From assembly GCA_947650365.1 (NCBI GenBank), contig OX393550.1, positions 53,766,879 through 53,830,878 on the forward strand: a stretch of 64,000 nt of DNA, written 5' to 3'. Under the pieces are notes generated by a model. The model searched no databases, was not told the origin of the DNA, and saw only the letters and a program-made list of their open reading frames with translations. Numbering within the stretch: the first letter of the stretch is position 1; each line of letters begins with the position of its first letter. Shown here piece after piece: positions 1 through 12,018 of this stretch. A program made the translations under genes and the position numbers. This DNA comes from Chamaelirium japonicum (taxonomy: Eukaryota > Streptophyta > Magnoliopsida > Liliales > Melanthiaceae).

Positions 1-114
1 TTACTCATTCGTATGATCCATTCTAATTCATTCGCACGAATGTATCCATTCTAATTCATTCATACAATCCATTCTAATTCATTCCATACGATCCATTCTA
101 ATTCATTCGTACGA
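1..114 (+). repeat. Satellite domain, + orientation (left edge)
   Basis: About five units cut by the window edge. It includes a 24-bp unit with ATTCCATACG and ends at a JA junction centred on 114/115. Confidence 0.9.
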
Positions 115-128
115 TCGTACGAATGAAT
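101..128. repeat. 28-bp perfect palindrome at a JA junction
   Basis: Every base pairs about the centre 114/115, with core GTACGATCGTAC flanked by ATTCATTC and GAATGAAT. It marks a + to - switch. Full-length copies lie at 36596-36623 and 55883-55910, shorter ones at 17705-17722 and 38329-38346. Confidence 0.93.
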
Positions 129-1033
129 TAGAATGGATCATACGAATGAATTAGAATAGATTGTGCGAATGAATTAGAATGGATCGTACGAATGAATTAG
201 AATGGATCGTACGAATGAATTAGAATGGATCATACGAATGAGTAAGAATGGATCGTACGAATAAATTAGAATGGATCGTACGAATGAATTAGAATGGATC
301 GTACGAATAAATTAGAATGGATACATTCGTCCGAATGAATTAGAAAGGATCATACGAATGAGTAAGAATAGATCGTACGAATGAAATAGAATAGATTGTA
401 CGAATGAATTAGAATGGATCCTACGAATGAATTAGAATGGATCGTGTGAAAGAATTAGAATGGATTGTATGAATGAATTAGAATGGATTCGTACGAATGA
501 ATTAGAATGGATACATTCGTGCGAATGAATTAGAATGGATCGTACCAATGAGTAAGAATGGATCGTACGAATGAAATAGAATGGATTGTGCGAATGAATT
601 AGCGTGGATCGTACGAATGAATTAGAATGGATCGTGTGAAAGAATTAGAATGGATTGTATGAATGAATTAGAATAGATCGTATGAATGAATTTGAATGGA
701 TCGTACGAATGAATTAGAATGGATCGTACGAATGAATTAGAATGGATACATTCGTGCGAATAAATTAGAATGGATACATTTGTGCGAAACAATTAGAATA
801 GATCGTATGAATGAATTAGAATGGATCCTATGAATGAATTAGAATGGATCGTGCGAATGAATTAGAATGGATCGTACGAATGAATTAGAATGTATCGTGC
901 TAATGAATTAGAATTGATCGAACGAATGAATTAGCATGGATCGTGCTAATAAATTAGAATGGAACATACGAATGAATTAGAATGGATCGTGTGAAAGAAT
1001 TAGAATGGATTGTGTGAATGAATTAGAATGAAT
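115..1033 (-). repeat. Satellite domain, - orientation
   Basis: Reads GAATTAGAATGG on the + strand. It holds M-type units (GAGTAAG) near 240, 360 and 549, a CAATGAGTAAG marker near 545, and an L cassette near 895-960. It ends at a JB junction. Confidence 0.93.
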
Positions 1034-1203
1034 TCGTACGATCCATTAGAATTCATTCGCACGATCCATTCTAATTCATTCATACGATCCATTCTAATTC
1101 ATTCATACAATCCATTCTAATTCTTTCACACGGTCCATTCTAATTCATTCGTACGATTCATTCTAATTCATCCGTACGATCCATTCTAATTCATTCGTAA
1201 GAT

Positions 1204-1226
1204 CCATTCTAATTCATTCGTACGAT
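1204..1226 (+). repeat. Reference copy of the 23-bp monomer
   Basis: A clean consensus monomer, repeated exactly at 1227-1249. It starts at CCATTCTAATT and ends CGTACGAT. The core TCGTACGA reads the same on both strands, and CGTACG and GATC overlap within it. 8 of 23 bases are G or C. Confidence 0.95.
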
Positions 1227-1249
1227 CCATTCTAATTCATTCGTACGAT

Positions 1250-1277
1250 CCATTCTAATTCATTCGCACGAATGTAT
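1250..1277 (+). repeat. Reference copy of the 28-bp monomer variant
   Basis: Follows directly on two 23-bp units. It matches the 23-mer up to TTCG, then reads CACGAATGTAT in place of TACGAT. The extra five bases create the inverted repeat CATTCG-CA-CGAATG inside the unit. This form recurs throughout on both strands, usually every 3 to 8 units, as ATACATTCGTGCGAATG on the reverse strand. Confidence 0.93.
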
Positions 1278-1904
1278 CCATTCTAGTTCATTCGTACGAT
1301 CCATTCTAATTCATTCGTATGATCCATTCTAATTCATTCGCACGATCCATTCTAATTCATTCGTACGATCCATTCTAATTCATTCATATGATCCATTCTA
1401 ATTCATTCGTACGATCCATTCTAATTCATTCGCACAAATATATCCAATCTAATTCATTCGTACGATCCATTCTAATTCATTCGCACGATCCATTCTAATT
1501 CATTCGTACGATCTATTTTAATTCATTCGCACGATCTGTTCTTATTCATTCGCACAATCCATTCTAATTCATTCGCATGAATGTATCCATTCTAATTTAT
1601 TCGTACGATCCATTCTAATTCATTCGTACGATCCATTCTAATTCATTCGTATGATCCATTCTAATTAATTCATATGATCTATTCTAATTCATTCGTACGA
1701 TCCATTCTAATTCATTCATACAATCCATTCTAATTCTTTCGAACGAATGTATCCATTCTAATTAATTCGTACGATCCATTCTAATTCATTCGTATGATCT
1801 ATTCTTATTCATTCGCACGATCCAGTCTAATTGATTCGCACGATCCATTCTAATTCATTCGCACGAATGTATCCATTCTAATTCATTCGTACGATCCATT
1901 CTAA

Positions 1905-2195
1905 TTCATTAATATGATCCATTCTAATTCATTCGTATGATCCATTCTAATTCATATGCACAAAGGTATCCATTCTAATCCATTCGTAGAATCCATTCTA
2001 ATCCATTCGTACGATCCGTTCTAATTCATTCGTACGATCCATTCTAATTCATTCGCTCGAATGTATCCATTCTAATCCATTCGTACGATCCATTCTAATT
2101 CATTCGCATGAATGTAACCATTTTAATTCATTCATTTGATCCATTCTAATTCATTCGTACGATCCATTCTAATTCATTCGTCCGATCCATTCTAA
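1905..2195 (+). repeat. K cassette, complete copy
   Basis: Ordered variant monomers: TTAATATGATCC, CATATGCACAAAGGTATCC, CCATTCGTAGAATCC, TTCGCTCGAATGTATCC, CGCATGAATGTAACC, CATTCATTTGATCC and CGTCCGATCC. The same order recurs elsewhere on both strands, which defines a higher-order unit of about 300 bp. Confidence 0.85.
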
Positions 2196-2502
2196 TTCAT
2201 TCGCACGAATGTATCCATTCTAATTCATTCGTACGATCCATTCTAATTCATTCGTACGACCCATTCTAATTCATTCGTAAGATCCATTCTAAATCTTTCG
2301 TACGATCCATTCTAATTCATTCGTACGATCCATTCTAATTCATTCGCATGAATGTATCCATTCTAGTTCATTCGTACGATCCATTCTAATTCATTCGTAC
2401 GATCCATTCTAATTCATTCGCACGATCCATTCTAATTCATTTGTACGATCAATTCTAATTCATTCGCACGAATGTATCCATTCTAATTCATTCGTACGAT
2501 CC

Positions 2503-2670
2503 TGAATTAGAATGGATCGTACGAATGAATTAGAATGGATACCTTGGTGCATATGAGTTAGAATGGATCGTACGAATGAATTAGAATGGATCATATTAAT
2601 GAATTAGAATGGATCGTACGAATGAATTAGAATGGATACATTCGTGCGAATGAATTAGAATGGATCGTGC
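2503..2670 (-). repeat. Satellite domain, - orientation
   Basis: A short inverted island between JC and JD junctions. It contains the K-cassette marker in reverse (TACCTTGGTGCATATG near 2550) and CATATTAATG. Near-identical content lies at 45569-45735. Confidence 0.92.
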
Positions 2671-2679
2671 ACGAATGTA

Positions 2680-3985
2680 TCCATTCTAATTCATTCGTAC
2701 GATCCATTCTAATTCATTAATATGATCCATTCTAATTCATTCGTACGATCCATTCTAATTCATATGCACAAAGGTATCTATTCTAATCCATTCATAGGAT
2801 CCATTCTAATCCATTCGTAGGATCCATTCTAATTCATTTGTACGATCCATTCTAATTCATTCGCTCGAATGTATCCATTCTAATCCATTCGTACGATCTA
2901 TTCTAATCCATTCGTACGATCCATTCTAATTCATTCGCATGAATGTAACCATTCTAATTCATTCATTTGATCCATTCTAATTCATTCGTACGATCCATTC
3001 TAATTCATTCGTCCGATCCATTCTAATTCATTCGCACGAATGTATCCATTCTAACTCATTCGTACGATCCATTCTAGTTCATTCGTACGATCCATTCTAA
3101 TTCATTCGTAAGATCCATTCTAATTCATTCGTATGATCCATTCTAATTAATTCGTACGATCCATTCTAATTCATTCGCACGAATGTATCCATTCTAGTTC
3201 ATTCGTACGATCCATTCTAATTCATTCGTACGATCCATTCTAATTCATTCGCACGATCCATTCTAATTCATTCGTACGATCAATTCTAATTCATTCGCAC
3301 GAATGTATCCATTCTAATTCATTCATACGATCTATTCTAATTCATTCGTACGATCTATTCTAATTCATTCATACGATCCATTCTAATTCATTCGTCCGAT
3401 CCATTCTAATTCATTCGCACGAATGTATCCATTCTAATTCATTCGTACGATCCATTCTAATTCATTCGTACGATCTATTCTAATTCATTCGCACGAATGT
3501 ATCCATTCTAGTTCATTCGTATGATTCATTCTAATTCATTCGTACGATTCATTCTAATTCATTCGCACGATCCTTTCTAATTCATTCGTACGATCAATTT
3601 TAATTCATTCGTACGATCCATTCTAATTCACTCATACGATCCATTCTAATACATTCATACGATCCATTCTAATTCATTTGCACGAATATATCCATTCTAA
3701 TTCATTCGTACGATCCATTCTAATTCCTTCGTACGATCCATTCTAATTCATTCGTACGATCCATTCTAATTCCTTCATACTATCCATTCTAATTCATTCG
3801 TACGATCTATTCTAATTCATTCATACAATCCATTCTAATTCTTTCACACGATCCATTCTAATTCATTCGTACGATCTATTCTAATTCATTCGTGCAATCC
3901 ATTCTATTTTATTCGTAGGATCCATTCTTACTCATTCGTACGATCCATTCTAATTCATTCACACGAATGTATCCATTCTAATTCA
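2680..3985 (+). repeat. Segmental duplication B, copy 1 (partner 8028-9325)
   Basis: Variant monomers follow in the same order in both copies. The offset is 5,349 bp at the left and 5,326 bp after about 3511, so copy 2 lacks one 23-bp unit. Confidence 0.82.
2710..3020 (+). repeat. K cassette, complete copy
   Basis: Same marker order as at 1905, including CACAAAGGTATC at about 2766 and CATTCATTTGATCC. The 2761 and 8110 copies of CATATGCACA are 5,349 bp apart. Confidence 0.85.
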
Positions 3986-3990
3986 TTTGT

Positions 3991-4635
3991 GTGAATGAAT
4001 TAGAATGGATACATTTGTGCGAATGAATTAGAATGGGTCGTACGAATGAATTAGAATGGATCGTATGAATAAGTTAGAATGGATCGTACGAATGAATTAG
4101 AATGGATCGTGCAAATGAATTAGAATGGATCGTACGAATGAATTAGAATGGATCGTACGAATGAACTAGAATGGATACATTCGTGCGAATGAATTAGAAT
4201 GGATCGTACGAATGAATTAGAATGGATCGTACGAATGAATTAGAATGGATCTTACGAATGAATTAGAATGGATCGTACGAATGAATTAGAATGGATCGTA
4301 CGAATGAATTAGAATGGATACATTCGTGCGAATGAATTAGAATGGATCGGACGAATGAATTAGAATGGATCGTACGTATGAATTAGAATGGATCGTACGA
4401 ATGAATTAGAATGGATACATTCGTCCGAATGAATTAGAATGGATCATACGAATGAGTAAGAATGGATCGTACAAATGAAATAGAATAGATTGTACGAATG
4501 AATTAGAATGGATCCTACGAATGAATTAGAATGGATCGTGTGAAAGAATTAGAATGGATTGTATGAATGAATTAGAATGGATCGTATGAATGAATTAGAA
4601 TGGATCGTGCGAATGAATTCGAATGGATCGTACGA
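3991..4635 (-). repeat. Satellite domain, - orientation
   Basis: Starts at a one-off junction (ATTCATTTGTGTGAATGAAT). It contains an M cassette near 4440 and ends at a reversed JB junction. It aligns with the end of 9348-10720. Confidence 0.92.
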
Positions 4636-4816
4636 ATTCATTCTAATTCATTCATACAATCCATTCTAATTCTTTCACACGATCCATTCTAATTCATTCG
4701 TACATTCCATTCTAATTCATTAGCACGATCCATGCTAATTCATTCGTTCGATCAATTCTAATTCATTAGCACGATCCATTTTAATTCATTCGTACGATCC
4801 ATTCTAATTCATTCGC
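4636..4816 (+). repeat. Satellite domain, + orientation
   Basis: Holds one L cassette (about 4705-4790). It ends at a JH-type junction with a GCAC centre. Confidence 0.92.
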
Positions 4817-5227
4817 ACGAATGAATTAGAATGGATCGTACGAATGAGTAAGAATGGATCGTACGAATGAATTAGAATGGATTGTGTGAAAGAATTAGAG
4901 TGGATTGTATGAATGAATTAGAATGGATCGTGCGAATGAATTCGAATGGATCGTACGAATGAACTAGAATGGATACATTCGTGCGAATGAATTAGAATGG
5001 ATACATTCGTGCGAAAGAATTAGAATGGATTGTATGAATGAATTAGAATGGATCGTATGAATGAATTAGAATGGATCGTGCGAATGAATTCGAATGGATC
5101 ATACGAATGAACTAGAATGGATACATTTGTGCGAATGAATTAGAATGGATCGTATAAATGAATTAGAATGGATCGAATGAATGAATTAGAATGGATCGTG
5201 CGAATGAATTCGAATGGATCGTACGAA
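4817..5227 (-). repeat. Satellite domain, - orientation
   Basis: Rich in GAATTCGAATGG units and GTGTGAAAGAATT units. It ends at the JB variant GTACGAAGTCATTC. Confidence 0.92.
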
Positions 5228-5680
5228 GTCATTCTAATTCATTCATACAATCCATTCTAATTCTTTCACACGATCCATTCTAATTCATTCGTACGTTCCA
5301 TTCTAATTCATTAGCACGATCCAAGCTAATTCATTCGTTCGATCAATTCTAATTCATTAGCACGATCCATTCTATTTCATTCGTACGATCCATTCTAATT
5401 CATTCACACGATCCATTCTAATTCATTCATAGGATCCATTCTAATTCATTCATACGATCTATTCTAATTCTTTCGCACGAATGTATCCATTCTAATTCAT
5501 TCGCACGAATGTATCCATTCTAATTCATTCATACGATCCATTCTAATTCATTCGTACGATCCATTCTAATTCATTCGTACGATCCATTCTAATTCATTTA
5601 TACGATCCATTCTAATTCATTCTAATTCATTCGTACGATCCATTCTAATTCATTCGCACAATCTATTCTAATTCATTCGT
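5228..5680 (+). repeat. Satellite domain, + orientation
   Basis: Contains an L cassette at about 5305-5375 and a duplicated 10-bp step near 5610 (CTAATTCATTCTAATTCATT). It ends at a JH junction. Confidence 0.92.
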
Positions 5681-5989
5681 ACGAATGAAATAGAATGGAT
5701 TGTGCGAATGAATTAGAATGGACCGTACGAATGAATTAGACGTACGAATGAATTAGAATGGATCGTACGAATGAAATAGAATGGATCGTACGAATGAATT
5801 AGAATGGATCGTGTGAAAGAATTAGAATGGATCGTGAGTAAGAATGGATCGTACGAATGAAATAGAATGGATTGTGCGAATGAATTAGAATGGACCGTAC
5901 GAATGAATTAGACGTACGAATGAATTAGAATGGATACATTCGTGCGAATAAATTAGAATGGATCATACGAATGAGTAAGAATGGATCAT
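5681..5989 (-). repeat. Satellite domain, - orientation
   Basis: Contains truncated units reading GAATTAGACGTACG (5735 and 5910). It ends at a JI junction. Confidence 0.92.
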
Positions 5990-7514
5990 CATTCTAATTC
6001 ATTCGTATGATCCATTCTAATTCATTTGTATCCATTCTATTTCATTCGCACGATCCATTCTAATTCATTCGCGCAATCTATTCTAATTCATTCGTACGAT
6101 CCATTTTAATTCATTCGTACGATCCATTCTAATTCATTCATACAATCCATTCTAATTTATTCGCACGAATATATCCATTCTAATTCATTCGTACGATCCA
6201 TTCTAATTCATTCGCACAATCTATTCTAATACATTCATACGATCCATTCTAATTCATTCGCACGAATGTATCCATTCTAATTCATTCATACGATCCATTC
6301 TACTTCATTCGTACTATCCGTTCTAATTCACTCATACGATCCATTCTAATTCATTCATACGATCCATTCTAATTCATTTGCACGAATATATCCATTCTAA
6401 TTCATTCGTATGATCCATTCTAATTCTTTCGTACGATCCATTCTAATTCCTTCGTACGATCCATTCTAACTCCTTCGTACGATCCATTCTATTTCATTCG
6501 TATGATCCATTCTAATTCCTTCGTACGATCCATTCTAATTCCTTCGTATCCATTCTAATTCACTCATACGATCCTTTCTAATTCATTCGTACGATCCATT
6601 CTAATTCATTCATACAATCCATTCTAATTCATTCGCACGAATGTATCCATTCTAATTCATTCGTACGATCCATTCTAATTCATTCGTACGATCCATTCTA
6701 ATTCATTCGCATGAATGTAACCATTCTAATTCATTCATTTGATCCATTCTAATTCATTCGTACGAACCATTCTAATTCATTCGTACGATCCATTCTAATT
6801 CATTCGCACGAATGTATCCATTCTAGTTCATTCGTACGATCCATTCTAATTCATTCGTACGATCCATTCTAATTCATTCGCACGATCCATTCTAATTCAT
6901 TCGTACGATCCATTCTAATTCATTCATACGATCCATTCTAATTCATTCGTATGATCCATTCTAATTTATTCACACAAATGTATCCATTCTAATTCATTCG
7001 TACGATCCATTCTAATTCATTCGCACGATCCATTCTAATTCATTCTAATTCATTCGTACGATCCATTCCAATTCATTCGTTCGATCCATTCTTACTCATT
7101 CGTATGATCCATTCTAATTCATTCGTACGATCCATTCTAATTCATTCGCACGAATGTAACCATTCTAATTCGCTCGTACGATCTATTCTAATTCATTCAT
7201 ACAATCCATTCTAATTCTTTCACACGATCCATTCTAATTCATTCGTACGATCCAATCTAATTCATTCGCACAATCCATTCTAATTCATTCGTTCGATCCA
7301 TTCTTACTCATTCGTATGATCCATTCTAATTCATTCGTACGATCCATTCTAATTCATTCGTACGATCCATTCAAATTCATTCGTCCGATCCATTCTAATT
7401 CATTCGCACGAATGTATCTATTCTAATTCATTCGTACGGTCCATTCTCATTCATTCGCACAATCCATTCTATTTCATTCGTACGATCCATTCTTACTCAT
7501 TCGTATGATCCATT
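5990..7514 (+). repeat. Satellite domain, + orientation
   Basis: Contains a shortened unit near 6540 (TCCTTCGTATCCATTC) shared with 12570, 22528 and 30661, and an M cassette at about 7463-7515. It ends at a JE junction. Confidence 0.93.
6735..7170 (+). repeat. Segmental duplication D, copy 1 (partner 13190-13625)
   Basis: A constant offset of 6,454 bp from CATTTGATCC (6736) to CGAATGTAAC (7151). It includes the shared double-step unit near 7045. Confidence 0.8.
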
Positions 7515-7880
7515 ATGGATACATTCGTGCGAATGAATTAGAATGGATCATACGGATGAGTAAGAATGGATCGTACGAATGAAATAGAATGGATTGTGCG
7601 AATGAATTAAAATGGATCGTACGAATGAATTAGAATAGATCGTGTGAAAGAATTAGAATTGATTGTATGATTGAATTAGAATAGATCGTATGAATGAATT
7701 AGAATGGATCGGACGAATGAATTAGAATGGATCGTACGAATGAACTAGAATGGATACATTCGTGCGAATAAAATAGAATGGATCGTACGAATGAATTAGA
7801 ATGGATCGTACGAATGAATTAGAATGGATCTTACTAATGAATTAGAATGGATCGTACGAATGCACGATCCATGCTAATTC
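7510..7880. repeat. E cassette copy 1
   Basis: A - domain bracketed by JE on the left and JF on the right, about 351 bp from junction to junction. Copy 2 starts exactly 7,580 bp downstream (15090). Further copies lie at 19375 and 51592. Confidence 0.82.
7515..7862 (-). repeat. Satellite domain, - orientation
   Basis: Bounded by JE and JF junctions. It forms the body of the 350-bp E cassette and includes GGATGAGTAAG near 7553. Confidence 0.93.
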
Positions 7881-8027
7881 ATTCGTTCGATCAATTCTAA
7901 TTCATTAGCACGATCCATTCTAATTCATTCGTACGATCCATTCTAATTCATTCGCACGATCCATTCTAATTCATTCGTACGATCCATTCTAATTCTTTCA
8001 CACGATCCATTCTAATTCATTCGTACG

Positions 8028-9325
8028 ATTCATTCTAATTCATTCGTACGATCCATTCTAATTCATTAATATGATCCATTCTAATTCATTCGTACGATCC
8101 ATTCTAATTCATATGCACAAAGGTATCTATTCTAATCCATTCATAGGATCCATTCTAATCCATTCGTACGATCCATTCTAATTCATTCGTACGATCCATT
8201 CTAATTCATTCGCTCGAATGTATCCATTCTAATCCATTCGTACGATCCATTCTAATCCATTCGTACGATCCATTCTAATTCATTCGCATGAATGTAACCA
8301 ATGTAATTCATTCATTTGATCCATTCTAATTCATTCGTACGATCCATTCTAATTCATTCGTCCGATCCATTCTAATTCATTCGCACGAATGTATCCATTC
8401 TAATTCATTCGTACGATCCATTCTAGTTCATTCGTACGATCCATTCTAATTCATTCGTAAGATCCATTCTAATTCATTCGTATGATCCATTCTAATTAAT
8501 TCGTACGATCCATTCTAATTCATTCGCACGAATGTATCCATTCTAGTTCATTCGTACGATCCATTCTAATTCATTCGTACGATCCATTCTAATTCATTCG
8601 CACGATCCATTCTAATTCATTCGTACGATCAAATCTAATTCATTCGCATGAATGTATCCATTCTAATTCATTCGTACGATCTATTCTAATTCATTCGTAC
8701 GATCCATTCTAATTCATTCGTCCGATCCATTCTAATTCATTCGCACGAATCTATCCATTCTAATTCATTCGTACGATCCATTCTAATTCATTCGTACGAT
8801 CTATTCTAATTCATTCGCACGAATGTATCCATTCTAGTTCATTCATACGATTCATTCTAATTCATTCGTACGATCCATTCTAATTCATTCGCACGATCCA
8901 TTCTAATTCATTCGTACGATCAATTCTAATTCATTCGTACGATCCATTCTAATTCACTCATACGATCCATTCTAATACATTCATACGATCCATTCTAATT
9001 CATTTGCACGAATATATCCATTCTAATTCATTCGTACGATCCATTCTAATTCCTTCGTACGATCCATTCTAATTCATTCGTACGATCCATTCTAATTCAT
9101 TCGTACGATCCATTCTGATTCCTTCATACGATCCATTCTAATTCATTCGTACGATCCATTCTAATTCTTTCATACAATCCATTCTAATTCTTTCACACGA
9201 TCCATTCTAATTCATTCGTACGATCCATTCTAATTCATTCGTGCAATCCATTCTATTTCATTCGTACGATCCATTCTTACTCATTCGTACGATCCATTCT
9301 AATTCATTCACACGAATGTATCCAT
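8028..9325 (+). repeat. Segmental duplication B, copy 2 (partner 2680-3985)
   Basis: One unit shorter than copy 1 near 8690. The single-base variants along it otherwise largely match. Confidence 0.82.
8063..8370 (+). repeat. K cassette, complete copy
   Basis: All markers are present in order, including CATATGCACAAAGGTATC at about 8110, GCTCGAATGTATCC and CATTTGATCC. The AACC unit is followed by AATGTAATTC rather than ATTCTAATTC. Confidence 0.85.
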
Positions 9326-9347
9326 TCGTACGAATGTATCTATTCGT

Positions 9348-10720
9348 ACGAATGAATTAGAATAGATTGTACGAATGAATTAGAATGGATCGTACGAATG
9401 AATTATAATGGATCGTACGATGGAATTAGAATGGATCGTACGAATGAATTAGAATGGATCGTACGAATGAATTAGAATGGATCATACGAAGGAATTAGAA
9501 TGGATCGTACGAATGAATTAGAATGGATATATTCATGCAAATGAATTAGAATGGATCGTATGAATGTATTAGAATGGATTGCATGAGTGAATTAGAATGG
9601 ATCGTACGAATGAATTAGAATGGATTGTATGAATGAATTAGAATGGATTGTACGAATGAATTAGAATGGATCATACAAATTAATTAGAATGGATCGTACG
9701 AATGAATTAGAATGGATTGTACGAATGAATTAGAATGGATACATTCGTGCGAATGAATTAGAATGGATTGTGCGAATGAATAAGAACAGATCGTGCGAAT
9801 GAATTAGAATGGATCGTACGAATGAATTAGAATGGATCGTGCGAATGAATTAGATTGGATCGTACGAATGAATTAGAATGGATACATTTGTGCGAATGAA
9901 TTAGAATGGATCGTACGAATGAATTAGAATGGATCGTACGAATGAATTAGAATGGATCGTGTGAGTGAATTAGAATGGATCATACGAATGAATTAGAATG
10001 GATCGTGTGAAAGAATTAGAATGGATCGTACGAATGAATTAGAATGGATCGTACGAATGAATTAGAATGGATCGTACGAATGAATTAGAATGGATACATT
10101 TGTGCGAATGAATTAGAATGGATCGTACGAATGAATTAGAATGGATCGTATGAATGAGTTAGAATGGATCGTACGAATGAATTAGAATGGATCGTGCAAA
10201 TGAATTAGAATGGATCGTACGAATGAATTAGAATGGATCGTACGAATGAACTAGAATGGATACATTCGTGCGAATGAATTAGAATAGATCGTACGAATGA
10301 ATTAGAATGAATCGTACGAATGAATTTGAATGGATCTTACGAATGAATTAGAATGGATCGTACGAATGAATTAGAATGGATCGTACGAATGAATTAGAAT
10401 GGATACATTCGTGCGAATGAATTAGAATGGATCGGACGAATGAATTAGAATGGATCGTACGAATGAATTAGAATGGATCGTACGAATAAATTAGAATGGA
10501 TACATTCGTCCGAATGAATTAGAATGGATCATACGAATGAGTAAGAATGGATCGTACAAATGAAATAGAATAGATTGTACGAATGAATTAGAATGGATCC
10601 TACGAATGAATTAGAATGGATCGTGTGAAAGAATTAGAATGGATTGTATGAATGAATTAGAATGGATCGTATGAATGAATTAGAATGGATCGTGCGAATG
10701 AATTTGAATGGATCGTACGA
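9348..10720 (-). repeat. Satellite domain, - orientation
   Basis: 1.37 kb, starting at JG and ending at reversed JB. The first 740 bp or so have no counterpart in copy 1 of the surrounding duplication; the rest repeats 4010-4635. Confidence 0.93.
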
Positions 10721-10901
10721 ATTCATTCTAATTCATTCATACAATCCATTCTAATTCTTTCACACGATCCATTCTAATTCATTCGTACGTTCCATTCTAA
10801 TTCATTAGCACGATCCATGCTAATTCATTCGTTTGATCAATTCTAATTCATTAGCACGATCCATTTTAATTCATTCGTACGATCCATTCTAATTCATTCG
10901 C
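10721..10901 (+). repeat. Satellite domain, + orientation
   Basis: One L cassette (about 10800-10875). It ends at a JH junction with a GCAC centre, as at 4816. Confidence 0.92.
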
Positions 10902-11192
10902 ACGAATGAATTAGAATGGATCGTACGAATGAGTAAGAATGGATCGTACGAATGAATTAGAATGGATTGTGTGAAAGAATTAGAATGGATTGTATGAATG
11001 AATTAGAATGGATCGTGCGAATGAATTCGAATGGATCGTACGAATGAACTAGAATGGATACATTCGTGCGAATGAACTAGAATGGATACATTTGTGCGAA
11101 TGAATTAGAATGGATCGTATAAATGAATTAGAATGGATCGTATGAATGAATTAGAATGGATCGTGCGAATGAATTCGAATGGATCGTACGAA
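10902..11192 (-). repeat. Satellite domain, - orientation
   Basis: A shorter version of 4817-5227, missing about 118 bp. It ends at the AAGTCATTC form of JB. Confidence 0.92.
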
Positions 11193-11710
11193 GTCATTCT
11201 AATTCATTCATACAATCCATTCTAATTCTTTCACACGATCCATTCTAATTCATTCGTACGTTCCATTCTAATTCATTAGCACGATCCAAGCTAATTCATT
11301 CGTTCGATCAATTCTAATTCATTAGCACGATCCATTCTATTTCATTCGTACGATCCATTCTAATTCATTCGCACGATCCATTCTAATTCATTCATAGGAT
11401 CCATTCTAATTCATTCATACGATCTATTCTAATTCTTTCGCACGAATGTATCCATTCTAATTCATTCGCACGAATGTATCCATTCTAATTCATTCGCACG
11501 AATGTATCCATTCTAATTCATTCATATGATCAATTCTAATTCATTCGTACGATCCATTCAAATTCATTCGTACGATCCATTCTAATTCATTCATACGATC
11601 TATTCTAATTCATTCATACAATCCATTCTAATTCTTTCACACGATCCATTCTAATTCATTCGTACGATCCATTCTAATTCATTCGCACAATCTATTCTAA
11701 TTCATTCGTA
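11193..11710 (+). repeat. Satellite domain, + orientation
   Basis: L cassette at about 11270-11340, then three adjacent 28-mers near 11440-11515. It ends at JH. Confidence 0.92.
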
Positions 11711-12018
11711 CGAATGAAATAGAATGGATTGTGCGAATGAATTAGAATGGACCGTACGAATGAATTAGACGTACGAATGAATTAGAATGGATCGTAGGAA
11801 TGAAATAGAATGGATCGTACGAATGAATTAGAATGGATCGTGTGAAAGAATTAGAATGGATCGTGAGTAAGAATGGATCGTACGAATGAAATAGAATGGA
11901 TTGTGCGAATGAATTAGAATGGACCGTACGAATGAATTAGACGTACGAATGAATTAGAATGGATACATTCGTGCGAATAAATTAGAATGGATCATACGAA
12001 TGAGTAAGAATGGATCAT
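11711..12018 (-). repeat. Satellite domain, - orientation
   Basis: Repeats 5681-5989 at a 6,029-bp offset, including both GAATTAGACGTACG truncated units. It ends at JI. Confidence 0.92.

Larger units (their letters stand above)
1034..2502 (+). repeat. Satellite domain, + orientation
   Basis: About 1.5 kb of + units with many 28-mers. It carries a complete K cassette at 1905-2195 and ends abruptly at a JC junction (GATCCTGAATTAG), which is not palindromic. Confidence 0.94.
2671..3990 (+). repeat. Satellite domain, + orientation
   Basis: Opens at a JD junction (GTGCAC at 2668-2673) and immediately carries a K cassette at 2710-3020. Most of it is duplicated at 8028-9325. Confidence 0.93.
4010..6660. 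repeat. Segmental duplication C, copy 1 (partner 10095-12690)
   Basis: Matches the partner through six orientation switches. The offset is 6,084 bp at 4011, 5,966 at 5221 and 6,029 from 5721 to 6541. The changes reflect gain or loss of whole units. Confidence 0.82.
7863..9347 (+). repeat. Satellite domain, + orientation
   Basis: Opens with an L cassette (about 7863-7920) and carries a K cassette at 8063-8370. It ends at JG after the doubled segment CCATTCGTACGAATGTATC. Confidence 0.93.

Noticed and set aside
101..128. Terminal inverted repeats of a transposable element
   Set aside because: The palindromes are monomer-to-monomer joins. No element body, target-site duplication or transposase lies between any pair.
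1204..1226. CENP-B box-like motif in ATTCGTACGATCCATTC
   Set aside because: Against the box core (TTCG, A, CGGG at fixed spacing) it matches TTCG, A and the first C but reads ATT where GGG is needed: 6 of 9 key positions. In so simple a repeat this may be chance.
5735..5760. Possible unique insert at the GAATTAGACGTACG units
   Set aside because: These are monomers missing the middle ATGGATC part, repeated identically at 5910, 11765 and 11937, so they are shortened repeat units.
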